Source: Chitinophagales bacterium (lineage in GTDB: Bacteria > Bacteroidota > Bacteroidia > Chitinophagales > Saprospiraceae). Taken from it: 64,000 bases of DNA. Each line of letters opens with the position of its first letter. Position 1 is the stretch's first letter. Positions 38,290 to 46,690 of the stretch are shown here, one piece after another. The stretch is taken from the NCBI GenBank assembly GCA_017303475.1, contig JAFLBO010000008.1, forward strand, positions 148,859 through 212,858, in the 5' to 3' direction. The position numbers were made by a program, and so were the translations under genes. The notes beneath the pieces are model-generated. The model saw only the letters and a list, made by a program, of their open reading frames with translations, was not told the origin of the DNA and made no database searches.

Positions 38290-40401
38290 TTACACCGCCA
38301 GCATTTCCAGCAAGGCCTCCTCCGTCTCCAGTTTCACTTCTTTTTTGGCCTTGATTTTCTTGCCAAAGGTGTCGTATTTCTTGTAGGCAGAGAAATCAAG
38401 CCCTGTCAGGCTCGCTAATTGCTCAATGCTGATCTGAAACTCCCGGAATTCCATATTCTGGTCCACATCAATGGCTTCAAAATTAATATCGGCCACCAGC
38501 GGCACCTGGGTCAACTTGAAAGCTGTAGCTTTTAGTTTGTTTTTATCATCGCGCCACACCACCATTTTCCAGAATTCCATCGGAATCTGAACCCCGCGGA
38601 ATACCGGATCGCTTTCTGCAAAAATAGGACCGTTGTACACGGAAATACGCGATTGTTTGCCACTTTCAACCGACACGCCTTTCTCCAGAATGACTTTTTC
38701 AAGCCTGCCCCAGAGCCCTTTGCTGGAACTCCGGTTAAGTTTGCCTACCTGCGGACAAGCGTTGGTGTGCATACAGGTCATGTCGGCAAACAGTTTGGCA
38801 TCGTTCGGATTATCGGCATAATTGGCGTCTTCTCTCCGGCTCATATGCCCTTTATCGAAGCCGCTGTTGGCATAAAATTTATCTGTGAGTTGGGCTTCCA
38901 GGTCAATACGCACGTCCCGCAACCATTTGTCTTCGCGCTCGGAATCGTCTTGTCTCTTAGCCGGATCTCCATCTACATTGATGGCGCTCACCATAGGCAT
39001 TTTCCGGATAGCATGTTGAATAACGCTGTAGTAATAGTACTTCAGCTCTATTTCTTCCGGCGCGTCCTTTCTTTTGGCTGCAAAGGGCCGAAGCGCTTTA
39101 TTCGGCTGGGGAAATGGCAGTTTCACCCCCATATAAGCCGGGTCATATCCCTGGCATCTGGAATAATCCACCTGCTGCTCTGCAGATGCTTTTTCCAGTT
39201 CTTCCATGAGTTGGGGATCAACTACAGAGCCGCTAATGCCAACTGAAGCGCCGCCGCTTTGTACGGTGGTTGCCTGATTTTGCACCGTCACCTGCACCAC
39301 GCCATTAGCCATCAGTGTGGCATTGGGGATAGAAATCAGGATAGCATCTGTGTTAGATGGAGAAGCCGTTTGCACGTTTTCCATTGGAGCATCCAGATTC
39401 CCGGTAGTGGCAGGTACAAATGGTTTTTGCATACCTTTCACCAGAGCATGATCCGGAAACTGTGCAAATAAATGCGCAGTAAGTTTGCTGATACGAATAC
39501 CCTCATTGGCTATCCAGACAATTCTACGGGTATCTATTTTGCCATTTTCCGGCAAAATGGGCTTGTTATCTTTATCCACATAATGCGTCCCATCTTCCGA
39601 CTTTTTCGGAACGCCCATATGGTGCAGCGCCACTACCTGAAACTGATCGTTAAACACCGGGCTGCCGCTGCTACCCTGGGAGGTATCAGCTTCGTACCAA
39701 AGGGTGTTTTCCTGGATTTTGACAAATTTATTCTCCCGGATGGACAATTGCATGTAATCGCCATCAGGATGATGGATAATATTGACAAACTCCTGTCCTT
39801 CTCCGGCCAGTTTGCCAAGGGTTGGATTGAGGTAATGATATCCTATCTCGGTAATGGGTAGCCGACCCTGATCGTCCAATGGATGAACGGCAACCACACA
39901 GTAATCCAGTTTTTCAAAGGAAAAAAAGAAATCCTTTGGCGCCAGCTTGAAAATATGAGGCGTTTTAGGACGGCCGGAACCATCATACTCATAGCCAAAC
40001 TGCACTTCGCTGTCTAATGCATCTTCCTTTTGTTTAAAAACATGCCAATTGGTCAGCAGAAGTCGCTCCGAGACCATGAACCCGGTAGCATAACCCTGAA
40101 TGGTATTGCTGCGTTTGATTACAATCCGCCCAACCTTTCGTTTGGCCGATTGGATGGTTTCAATAAAATTGCTGTAGACGGAGTCGTTCTGACCAATGGC
40201 GCGTTCAAAAGCAAAATCCACGGGTTCCAGGCCGAAATCGCGCAACATATGCTTGCGTTGTTCCAGATTTTGGTCGTCGGAAACGCCATCAACGGCAGCG
40301 CGTTTGCCGGTGGATTCATACAAGGAAGCCTCAGCGTCCTTTGATTTCCATTGTTCATACCTGTCAACACAGGCTTCCAGTTGTTTTAGGGATACTTGCA
40401 T
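38290..40401 (-). CDS. Trypsin-like protease fused to a DNA/RNA non-specific endonuclease
   Basis: The protein has 703 residues and no signal peptide. Residues 1-90 are a helical N-terminal region. Residues about 90-310 are a chymotrypsin-fold protease with His in TNWH (H120), Asp in LDYCVVAV (D166) and Ser in QGSSGSPVF (S245). Residues about 310-450 are a linker. Residues about 450-675 are a NUC1/EndoG-type nuclease with FDKGHMSRRED (H519 catalytic) and HTNACPQVGKLN, whose Asn residues bind the metal. All key residues are present in both enzymes. Cytoplasmic trypsin-like domains joined to effectors are known from bacterial conflict systems; here the protease may release or activate the nuclease. 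It precedes the OLD-like ATPase gene. Its ATG lies inside a large palindrome (40393-40570). Confidence 0.88.
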   Translation of the reverse strand: MQVSLKQLEACVDRYEQWKSKDAEASLYESTGKRAAVDGVSDDQNLEQRKHMLRDFGLEPVDFAFERAIGQNDSVYSNFIETIQSAKRKVGRIVIKRSNTIQGYATGFMVSERLLLTNWHVFKQKEDALDSEVQFGYEYDGSGRPKTPHIFKLAPKDFFFSFEKLDYCVVAVHPLDDQGRLPITEIGYHYLNPTLGKLAGEGQEFVNIIHHPDGDYMQLSIRENKFVKIQENTLWYEADTSQGSSGSPVFNDQFQVVALHHMGVPKKSEDGTHYVDKDNKPILPENGKIDTRRIVWIANEGIRISKLTAHLFAQFPDHALVKGMQKPFVPATTGNLDAPMENVQTASPSNTDAILISIPNATLMANGVVQVTVQNQATTVQSGGASVGISGSVVDPQLMEELEKASAEQQVDYSRCQGYDPAYMGVKLPFPQPNKALRPFAAKRKDAPEEIELKYYYYSVIQHAIRKMPMVSAINVDGDPAKRQDDSEREDKWLRDVRIDLEAQLTDKFYANSGFDKGHMSRREDANYADNPNDAKLFADMTCMHTNACPQVGKLNRSSSKGLWGRLEKVILEKGVSVESGKQSRISVYNGPIFAESDPVFRGVQIPMEFWKMVVWRDDKNKLKATAFKLTQVPLVADINFEAIDVDQNMEFREFQISIEQLASLTGLDFSAYKKYDTFGKKIKAKKEVKLETEEALLEMLAV

Positions 40402-40570
40402 TTTTTTGATGGTGGACGGTGGACGGCTAACGGTGGACGGCTTGCGGTGGACGGTGGACGGTTATGAGCTCAGTTTAGTCAAACAATGATCCATTACCCA
40501 GAGCTCATAACCGTCCACCGTAAGCCGTCTACCATAGGCCGTCTACCGTAAGCCGTATAAAATGCAAGTA
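40393..40570. repeat. Large palindrome overlapping the start of the trypsin-nuclease gene
   Basis: The outermost arms 40393-40404 and 40559-40570 are perfect 12-bp complements and include the complement of the ATG. The inner arms 40452-40471 and 40501-40520 are perfect 20-bp complements. Between them run several copies of the GGACGGCTTACGGT word found at 4014-4157. The junction is codirectional: the T9SS hydrolase is on the same strand downstream of the palindrome as numbered, and its start lies at 42079. Confidence 0.85.
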
Positions 40571-40579
40571 TAATGGTTT

Positions 40580-42079
40580 TTAGTGTTGTATGAGCACCTT
40601 TTGTGTACGGAGGCCTTCAACACCTTGAAAACTCAGGAAATACCACCCATCAGGATATTGTTGTGTATTAAGCTCCCATTGGTTTTCTCCGGCATTAGCT
40701 TCGAAAGAGAATGATTCAGAGGAGCCATCTACACGTGAGACTCGGAACAGTATGGACTCCGGGCGTTCTGTGTGGTATCTGATTTGTAAATTACTGGAGG
40801 CAGGATTGGGAAAAACAGTCAATTCCTGACGTGTTTTCGGCTCAAGGGTAGGCACAAGGGTGCCGCAGGGGTTGGAAATAAAAGCAAAATCCGCCGCCAT
40901 AAAATCGGAATGGAAATGGTGCGCGGACCACATCACGTCCAACTGGTCCTTGACAAACTGGCGTTGCGGATTGGTCAGCCCTACAATGACCGGCCAATTG
41001 GAGGGGTTATTAAACACTTCCGTTTCTATTTGAGCAGGCGACTTGATTAAATATCCGCCATTGCCAAGGCAGCCATTACCGACCAGTTCGTTGTTGATGG
41101 CGTAAGAAGTGTTGGAGGTAATTCCCGGAAGGCGTTTGAACCGTTCAGGATAGATAGGAGAAGGCCGGAAAAGGTCAAAGTCGGTGCAAATTCCCTTATT
41201 GGTCAGGTATTCCCAGTTTTCATAAGCCTGCATGGCGCCTGCCACACCCACATCCGGGTGACTGTCGCGCTGATTCATGGAAAAAAGCATTGGAACCGTC
41301 GCATTCTGGACAGCAAGGGTCACTCCGGGATTGCAATGGGTCACTGCCGCCTGCCAGTTTAAAACACCTGCCAGCAAGGTAGAGAATGCGCCTCCGGCAG
41401 AAAATCCAAGTGCCGCCTGCGGAGTACTCCAGCTCATTTTTCCCCGCTGAATAAAAGTATCCCGAATAGCGCGAACATTGGCAATATCAACACTTTGAAC
41501 AGAATCCGGAAAATAGTCATACCGAATGGCGGCATCTCCATTCAGGTCCATTCCCACGGTAGATTCGTCACTTTCTGTAATGATCACCCCCCAGCCTTTC
41601 AGTACTAGATACCGGGCAAATTGAAATTGCTCGTATTCTGATCCTGCCCAGGTGGAAGCAGAGCCATTGGTGCCATGCCAAAGCCAGCAAACTCCCTTGG
41701 GAGCGGCATTGGCCGGAAAATAACTGAATACCCGTTTCATCCGGTCGCGGCCCATGATCTGCTCCTCTGTAAACGGGTTGTTCGACCCCGTTGGCAGCAC
41801 CGGAAGTTCGGCGCTGAGGGTTACATGCTGGGCCGGCATAATGATCCGGGTATGCCACTCCTGCGGCATTTCCAGAAAACTGGTGTCGCCAGTCCAATGA
41901 CTAAAAATGCGGTTAGCGCCCCATTCCTGCGCCCAAATGTGGATGGTATCGCCCGGAGCAGCCTGCGTGGTTTCTGTATATCCATTATTAACCGTTAGTT
42001 GGAAAACTTGCGCCTGAACAGCAGCGCCAGGCACTGCCATACAAAACAGCAGCACCCAAAGGGTATAGGTTGACTTCAT
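40580..42079 (-). CDS. Secreted alpha/beta-hydrolase with T9SS type A sorting domain
   Basis: The protein has 499 residues from the ATG at 42079, chosen because it gives a signal peptide (STYTLWVLLFCMAVPGAAVQAQ). The mature N-terminus is a short beta domain (HIWAQEWGANRIFSHWTGD), as in repeat or Ig-like modules. The hydrolase fold has GTNGSASTWAGSEYE, an oxyanion-side HG at WLWHGTNG, and the nucleophile elbow GFSAGG. An Asp and His partner can be placed near HCNPG and AHHFHSD but not firmly. The sorting domain is LTVFPNPASSNLQIRY and YPDGWYFLSF. It is probably an esterase or feruloyl-esterase-like enzyme on the cell surface. Confidence 0.83.
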   Translation of the reverse strand: MKSTYTLWVLLFCMAVPGAAVQAQVFQLTVNNGYTETTQAAPGDTIHIWAQEWGANRIFSHWTGDTSFLEMPQEWHTRIIMPAQHVTLSAELPVLPTGSNNPFTEEQIMGRDRMKRVFSYFPANAAPKGVCWLWHGTNGSASTWAGSEYEQFQFARYLVLKGWGVIITESDESTVGMDLNGDAAIRYDYFPDSVQSVDIANVRAIRDTFIQRGKMSWSTPQAALGFSAGGAFSTLLAGVLNWQAAVTHCNPGVTLAVQNATVPMLFSMNQRDSHPDVGVAGAMQAYENWEYLTNKGICTDFDLFRPSPIYPERFKRLPGITSNTSYAINNELVGNGCLGNGGYLIKSPAQIETEVFNNPSNWPVIVGLTNPQRQFVKDQLDVMWSAHHFHSDFMAADFAFISNPCGTLVPTLEPKTRQELTVFPNPASSNLQIRYHTERPESILFRVSRVDGSSESFSFEANAGENQWELNTQQYPDGWYFLSFQGVEGLRTQKVLIQH

Positions 42080-42215
42080 GGTATAATTAACTTTCAGGCA
42101 CAAATCCTGCAGAAGATCCGACCTGTGTGAACAAAGTATTGTTTCGACGATTAAAAGGCCACAAGGTTTAATCCTTCCACATTCCACCCATTAACCACAT
42201 TCCCTACATTCTACC

Positions 42216-42223
42216 TATCTTTG
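42216..42223 (+). promoter_or_regulatory. -7 box (TATCTTTG) of the Fur-family gene
   Basis: TATCTTTG matches TAnnTTTG and lies 20 bases before the ATG at 42244. Confidence 0.65.
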
Positions 42224-42243
42224 TACTCCAAATCACATTTATC

Positions 42244-42768
42244 ATGTCCACGCCACGCAACGAGCAGGAGATTATCCAACAGGTACTTAAAATTTTTTCT
42301 GCTCAACTGGAAAAAGGCGGCTTCCGTAAAACACCGGAACGTTTCGCCATCTTGGAAGAAATTTACAAGCGCAATGACCATTTTGACGCAGAAGCGCTGT
42401 ACATCCACATGAAAAACCGGAGCTACCGGGTTAGTCGGGCTACGGTATACAATACCCTCGAATTGCTGGTAAACTGCGATCTGGTCAAAAAACACCAGTT
42501 TGGTAAAAACCTGGCGCAATACGAAAAGTCTTACGGGTATAAACAGCACGACCACGTTATCTGTGCCCACTGTGGCAAGGTGGTGGAATTCTGCGATCCC
42601 CGTGTGCAGCAGATCAAAGATATGGTTGGCGAACTGCTAAATTTCAAAATTTCACACCATTCACTCAATCTGTACGGAGTATGTGGCACCTGCCAGAAAG
42701 AAATGGAATTCGGTATCGTCAGGCGCCAACCTAAAGAAATAGACGATGAACCAGGTTGGGGGGATTAA
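42244..42768 (+). CDS. Fur-family metalloregulator
   Basis: The protein has 174 residues. The N-terminal winged helix has RKTPERFAILEEIYKRNDHFDAEALYIHMKNRSYRVSRATVYNTLELLVNCDLV. The dimer domain carries KQHDHVICAHCGKVVEFCD and a second pair, CGTCQKEME, the structural zinc site of Fur/PerR proteins. Whether it senses iron, zinc or peroxide cannot be decided from the visible residues. It lies alone between divergent and codirectional neighbours; scpA follows after 69 bp. Confidence 0.9.
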   Translation: MSTPRNEQEIIQQVLKIFSAQLEKGGFRKTPERFAILEEIYKRNDHFDAEALYIHMKNRSYRVSRATVYNTLELLVNCDLVKKHQFGKNLAQYEKSYGYKQHDHVICAHCGKVVEFCDPRVQQIKDMVGELLNFKISHHSLNLYGVCGTCQKEMEFGIVRRQPKEIDDEPGWGD

Positions 42769-42777
42769 GGGGGCGAA

Positions 42778-42825
42778 TAGCCGGCGGGTTTAGCCGCCGT
42801 GGTTTAAATAGCCGCCGTGGTTTGA
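42778..42825 (+). repeat. Three imperfect direct repeats TAGCCGCCGTGGTTT before scpA
   Basis: Copies of about 15-17 bp begin at 42778, 42791 and about 42808. They fill the gap before the TTG start of scpA at 42838. Confidence 0.7.
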
Positions 42826-42837
42826 GCGAGCAAATAA

Positions 42838-43608
42838 TTGGAATTAAATCTATTGAGCAATACATTTACCATAAAACTGCCCGCTTTTGAAGGGCCTTTT
42901 GACCTTCTCCTGTTCTTCATTGAACGGGATGAGTTGGATATTTACAACATACCCATCGCCAAAATAACTGACGATTTTCTGGCATACCTCCACCAAATGG
43001 AGGAATTGAGTGTAGATCTCGCCTCGGAGTTTATTGTTGTAGCCGCTACCCTGATGCGGATCAAAGCCAAAATGCTTTTGCCGCGCAAGCAGGTAGACGA
43101 AGAAGGTAATGAGATCGACCCGCGGAAAGAATTGGTGGATCGATTGCTTGAATACAAGCGCTATAAAAGTGTTCTCGACGATCTGCGTCGACTGGAGGAA
43201 ATGCGATCCTTCATGAACCCAAGGGGCTTTGCCACCGCTGAAATCAGGCAATTGGCAGAACAAGCCTTGGCAGAAGCAGAACTGGAAGCCATTAGCCTGT
43301 ATAAATTACTGAGGGTATTTGAGCGACTGGTTTCGCGTTTTGATGAAGCACAGAAATCGAAGCGCGTCCATACGGTGTATAATTACAATTACACCATTCA
43401 GGATCAACGGGAATATATTTCCAAATCACTCAAAAAAGGCGAAAAACGCAATTTTGAAGAGCTTTTCCTTCAATTAGAAAACCGCCTGCACGCCGTTGTA
43501 ACCTTCCTGGCCTTGCTCGAACTACTGAATGCCCAGGAAGTGGTGCTTATTCAGGGTGAAGGCATGAATAATTTCTGGCTGACTTTACCAGAAGAGGGAG
43601 ACCACTAA
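42838..43608 (+). CDS. scpA: Segregation and condensation protein A
   Basis: ScpA is the kleisin that closes the SMC ring for chromosome condensation. The protein has 256 residues. The N-terminal motif LPAFEGPFDLLLFFIERDELDIYNIPIAKITDDFLAY is the family hallmark. LASEFIVVAATLMRIKAKMLLP follows, and the C-terminal winged helix ends with LLELLNAQEVVLIQGEGMNNFWL. There is no ATG before the conserved block; TTG at 42838 (or TTG at 42853) must initiate. scpB and smc are not adjacent. Confidence 0.93.
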   Translation: MELNLLSNTFTIKLPAFEGPFDLLLFFIERDELDIYNIPIAKITDDFLAYLHQMEELSVDLASEFIVVAATLMRIKAKMLLPRKQVDEEGNEIDPRKELVDRLLEYKRYKSVLDDLRRLEEMRSFMNPRGFATAEIRQLAEQALAEAELEAISLYKLLRVFERLVSRFDEAQKSKRVHTVYNYNYTIQDQREYISKSLKKGEKRNFEELFLQLENRLHAVVTFLALLELLNAQEVVLIQGEGMNNFWLTLPEEGDH

Positions 43609-43690
43609 ACTACTAAGACACTTAGGTCACGAAGAGACACTAAGAGGGCGTCCCCTTAGTGTCTCTTCGTGACCTGCGTATCTTAGTGGT
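43601..43690. repeat. Inverted repeat at the scpA/VWA junction (CACTAAG family)
   Basis: The inner arms 43624-43644 and 43655-43675 are perfect 21-bp complements. The outer arms 43601-43608 and 43683-43690 (ACCACTAA) also pair. The left outer arm contains the scpA stop codon. The word CACTAAG recurs in the 74-bp inverted repeat at 54895-55052. Confidence 0.85.
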
Positions 43691-43694
43691 CTTA

Positions 43695-45824
43695 TTATCC
43701 CTTCACTACCATCAATTTCCCGCTTTGCATCATACCGTTGTTCAGGATGCGAATGGTGTAAAAGCCGGCTGCCCAGCCTTGTAAAGCTATACGGTGCTGA
43801 CCTCCGGAAAGATTTTCCAGTTTGTGTACTGCTTTTCCTTCGGCATCGTAAATGGTTACCGACTGTACTTCAAAAGGCAATTCAAGGGTAAACTGATCCA
43901 CCGCCGGATTGGGGTAATACAGGGCTTGCATCACAGGGCCAGGTTGCTGTTGTGGATCGTTTTCGAACCGGATTTCTGATTTTCCCTCGCAGGTTTCTAC
44001 GGTGGTATACTCAGTAATAATCCGCACGATTAGGTTGTTCAAAGGTTCCACTTTGTATTCATCAGTGGTTGGCTCTATGTGTTTGCCCCCAATACCGGAG
44101 TGATCTGTGAGAAACACATAACTGCCATTGGTAGCCAGGCCGAAAAATTTCATCAAAAACTCGGTATCTTTTTGAATTCCGCTGGCTGCAATGGGTACGA
44201 TCCTGATGCCCAGACGCGCTGCTTCCTGAATGCTTCTTTGCAGACTTTTATTGATTTCCTCGCCCTGGTGCGGACTGGCATCCAACACCAGAAAACAAAT
44301 TCTGGCAATGGCGTTTTCGCTCCATTTTTGCTTAAAAATAGCTTCATCCAAGGCTGAATGAACTGCTTCAGGGTAATCTCCGCCGCCACCGGCATACTGT
44401 TTTTGAATAAAGGAAACAGTCTGGTTAATGTCTGGGGAAAGCTCGCTACTGCGGGTCAGGTATTCGTCGCCATTATCGCGGTAAAACACGGTTCCCATGC
44501 GGTAATTGAGCTCAGTATTCCGGCTCTTTGCCCGGCCAATCACGTCGAGCAGCTCTGTTTTCAGGTATTCAATTTCGTCGCCCATACTGCCGGTAGCGTC
44601 TACCACCCAAAAGATGTCTACGTTCTTGGGCGCCTGACAGGGAGTATTGATTTTCAGGGTATTGAAACCATTTTTGGCTTGTTTCAGGTTTTTCAATTCG
44701 TAGTTACGACCATCTACCAAAACCTCCGCGCGAAGTGGCCCTTCTGTTTTATCCACTGTGTACAATCCAGCCCAGAGCTCAGCTTTTCCGGTGTTATCGG
44801 TACGGGCCTGCCAGAGTACCTGATCAGCTTTGTCTTTTAGCAATACAGGTGCATCTGCCACCGGAAATCCATTGTCGTTGGTCACCAATATGGCGTAGCG
44901 TTGCTTGGGATAAAACTGATACATCAACTGATAGGAGTCTGCTTCACCATCTGCCAGAATATCCAGCCAGTGGTGGTTCCAGTTGTGCAGATCGTTCCAT
45001 TCGCCAGCGGTGAGCAAACCGGCACGCGGGGCAGGTTGTTGAATCAGCCCGGCAGCCATGGCAGGCTCTTCTGTAGTAAGCGCCATATCCAGTTTGGCAT
45101 CCACCGGAATAGAAAGCGCATCATAGGAAATGTCTTCTACAGGAGGGATACCGCCACTCACCCTAATGCCATCAATATAGTAAACCGGAACTTCTCCACG
45201 GGAACCTTTCATGTTCACGTCGCCCCCATCTGTAGAAACCGCGCCAACAGTGGTAGCTACTTCGGGTTTTGTCGCTGGTGCAGCAGTCTTTGCCTTACCT
45301 TTTGGCGCTTCAGAAGCGGATGGATTGGATTTGGCTTTTTTATCACTGCTTCCGCTGCCAACGGTGGTAGAAATAATTTCTTTTACACTGCGTGTCGGCA
45401 GCTCTTTGATTTGCTCCGGGGTTAGGGTTTGTCCACTGGAAGTTTGGTCCTGTTCAATCAGCGGCACCTTGTAATCTTTTACTATTACCTCGTTTAATAC
45501 TTCAGCATTGCTCAGGGTAACATCCTGCTTCGTGGTAACTCCAGCCAGCACTTTTACACCTGTAATTTTTACTGCTTTAAACCCAGTAAAACTAACCTCC
45601 AAATCGTATGTGCCAGGATCGAGGTTTAAACGATACTCGCCGTTGTAATCAGTCACTGTTCCACGCACAAAACTGGTACCTTTCATAACCTTGATAGTTG
45701 CACCAATGAGCGGTTCGGTTCCGTCTGTCACCAGTCCGGTTAAAAAAGTATTGGGTTCAGTTGTGGTAAAAAGAGAGGCCAGAAACAGCCAAATAGAGGA
45801 GAGAAATAGGGAAAGTTTCATCAT
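43695..45824 (-). CDS. Surface protein: carboxypeptidase-regulatory domain, plug-like segment, VWA domain, T9SS sorting domain
   Basis: The protein has 709 residues with an N-terminal signal. Residues about 25-110 are a CarboxypepD_reg-like domain (LTGLVTDGTEPLIGATIKV, FTGFKAVKITGV). Residues about 110-235 resemble the start of a TonB-receptor plug (EVIVKDYKVPLIEQD, IKELPTRSVKEI, VYYIDGIRVSGG), but no barrel follows. A VWA domain begins at VDIFWVVDATGSMGDEIEYL with a DxTxS metal site. The last 75 residues are a type A sorting domain (LYYPNPAVDQFTLEL, WAAGFYTIRI). It seems to be a receptor head rebuilt as a T9SS surface protein. The function is likely to be binding; the ligand is unknown. Confidence 0.87.
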   Translation of the reverse strand: MMKLSLFLSSIWLFLASLFTTTEPNTFLTGLVTDGTEPLIGATIKVMKGTSFVRGTVTDYNGEYRLNLDPGTYDLEVSFTGFKAVKITGVKVLAGVTTKQDVTLSNAEVLNEVIVKDYKVPLIEQDQTSSGQTLTPEQIKELPTRSVKEIISTTVGSGSSDKKAKSNPSASEAPKGKAKTAAPATKPEVATTVGAVSTDGGDVNMKGSRGEVPVYYIDGIRVSGGIPPVEDISYDALSIPVDAKLDMALTTEEPAMAAGLIQQPAPRAGLLTAGEWNDLHNWNHHWLDILADGEADSYQLMYQFYPKQRYAILVTNDNGFPVADAPVLLKDKADQVLWQARTDNTGKAELWAGLYTVDKTEGPLRAEVLVDGRNYELKNLKQAKNGFNTLKINTPCQAPKNVDIFWVVDATGSMGDEIEYLKTELLDVIGRAKSRNTELNYRMGTVFYRDNGDEYLTRSSELSPDINQTVSFIQKQYAGGGGDYPEAVHSALDEAIFKQKWSENAIARICFLVLDASPHQGEEINKSLQRSIQEAARLGIRIVPIAASGIQKDTEFLMKFFGLATNGSYVFLTDHSGIGGKHIEPTTDEYKVEPLNNLIVRIITEYTTVETCEGKSEIRFENDPQQQPGPVMQALYYPNPAVDQFTLELPFEVQSVTIYDAEGKAVHKLENLSGGQHRIALQGWAAGFYTIRILNNGMMQSGKLMVVKG

Positions 45825-45935
45825 TGGAAAAGTTTTCTGTTAACGGCGGCAGCAGTCCTGCACAAGGTAAGGATGCACCAGCCACAGAAATTACATAAAC
45901 CAACTTGAGGCGAATCAACTTAGTTCCCCAAAAAT

Positions 45936-46388
45936 TTACGCCAACCCGTGAAAACGCAGCAAATGATTGGGCTCCTTTTCATTGAATACACAGAGAATAA
46001 GGGTATTTCGCTGCGCCGGATCCGTGGGAAAAAGAATTTTAACGGGGTTGTGGATATACCCACGTTCAGCAAAGAGTTGGAGTTGTGGCGACCTGGATTT
46101 TTTGAAAAGTTTCAAATCGGCGGCTGTTTGGGGTATGGGCACATCTCCATAGCCTTCTTCCTCCAAAAACTGCCTGATCATTTCATAGGCATAAGCAAGT
46201 TTGGAACCAGCAAAAGCCGTTCGGTATTCCCAGCCATCGGAAGTGCCGCCCAGGTAATTGCTGCCAGCTTCAGGGAATTGCACACGCATTGGCACATGAG
46301 GCTCCGAGGGAGGCGTCTCTTCACCAGCAGGAGAGGGTTCTTCTACCCATTCATCCAGTATAAAGCCAAATTCGTCGTACTGCACCAA
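45936..46388 (-). CDS. Uncharacterised 150-residue protein
   Basis: I do not recognise this family. It has no signal peptide or membrane helix and an acidic, proline-rich N-terminal third (DEWVEEPSPAGEETPPSEPHV). The rest is compact and globular, with YAYEMIRQFLEEEGYGDVPIP and KILFPTDPAQRNTLILCVF. A TATATTTG box (complement of 46406-46413) lies 18 bases before its ATG and supports expression. It is flanked by the compound palindrome at 46454-46598. Confidence 0.65.
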   Translation of the reverse strand: MVQYDEFGFILDEWVEEPSPAGEETPPSEPHVPMRVQFPEAGSNYLGGTSDGWEYRTAFAGSKLAYAYEMIRQFLEEEGYGDVPIPQTAADLKLFKKSRSPQLQLFAERGYIHNPVKILFPTDPAQRNTLILCVFNEKEPNHLLRFHGLA

Positions 46389-46405
46389 TTTGTGTTATTT
46401 GGAGG

Positions 46406-46413
46406 CAAATATA
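46406..46413 (-). promoter_or_regulatory. -7 box (TATATTTG) of the uncharacterised gene
   Basis: The complement of 46406-46413 is TATATTTG, 18 bases before the start at 46388. Confidence 0.55.
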
Positions 46414-46453
46414 AAACAAATTATTGAACGCGAATTAGAACGCGGATTTTTTT

Positions 46454-46690
46454 GGAACGCGGATGACGCGGATGACGCGAATTTTTTGTGCTGCCTTCGG
46501 CAGCATTTTTGGATAAAATTGAGATTTCACCTGTTTTACAGAGCGAATTGCCGAAGGCAATTCCAAAAAATCCGCGTCATCCGCGTCATCCGCGTTCCAA
46601 AAAAATCCGCGTCATCCGCGTTCCCAAAAAATCCGCGTCATCCGCGTCATCCGCGTTCCAAAAAAATCCGCGTTCCTACCCGCGTTCTAA
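46454..46690. repeat. Compound inverted repeat, second copy (GACGCGGAT family), with extra words
   Basis: The outer arms 46454-46479 and 46573-46598 are perfect 26-bp complements of the GACGCGGAT word. The inner hairpins are GCTGCC/GGCAGC (46490-46504) and GAATTGCC/GGCAATTC (46545-46563). These are the same two as at 19444-19585 but in reverse order. More copies of CCGCGTCATCCGCGTTCC run to 46690 and supply the last codons (LERG and stop) of the TPR gene. Confidence 0.88.
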
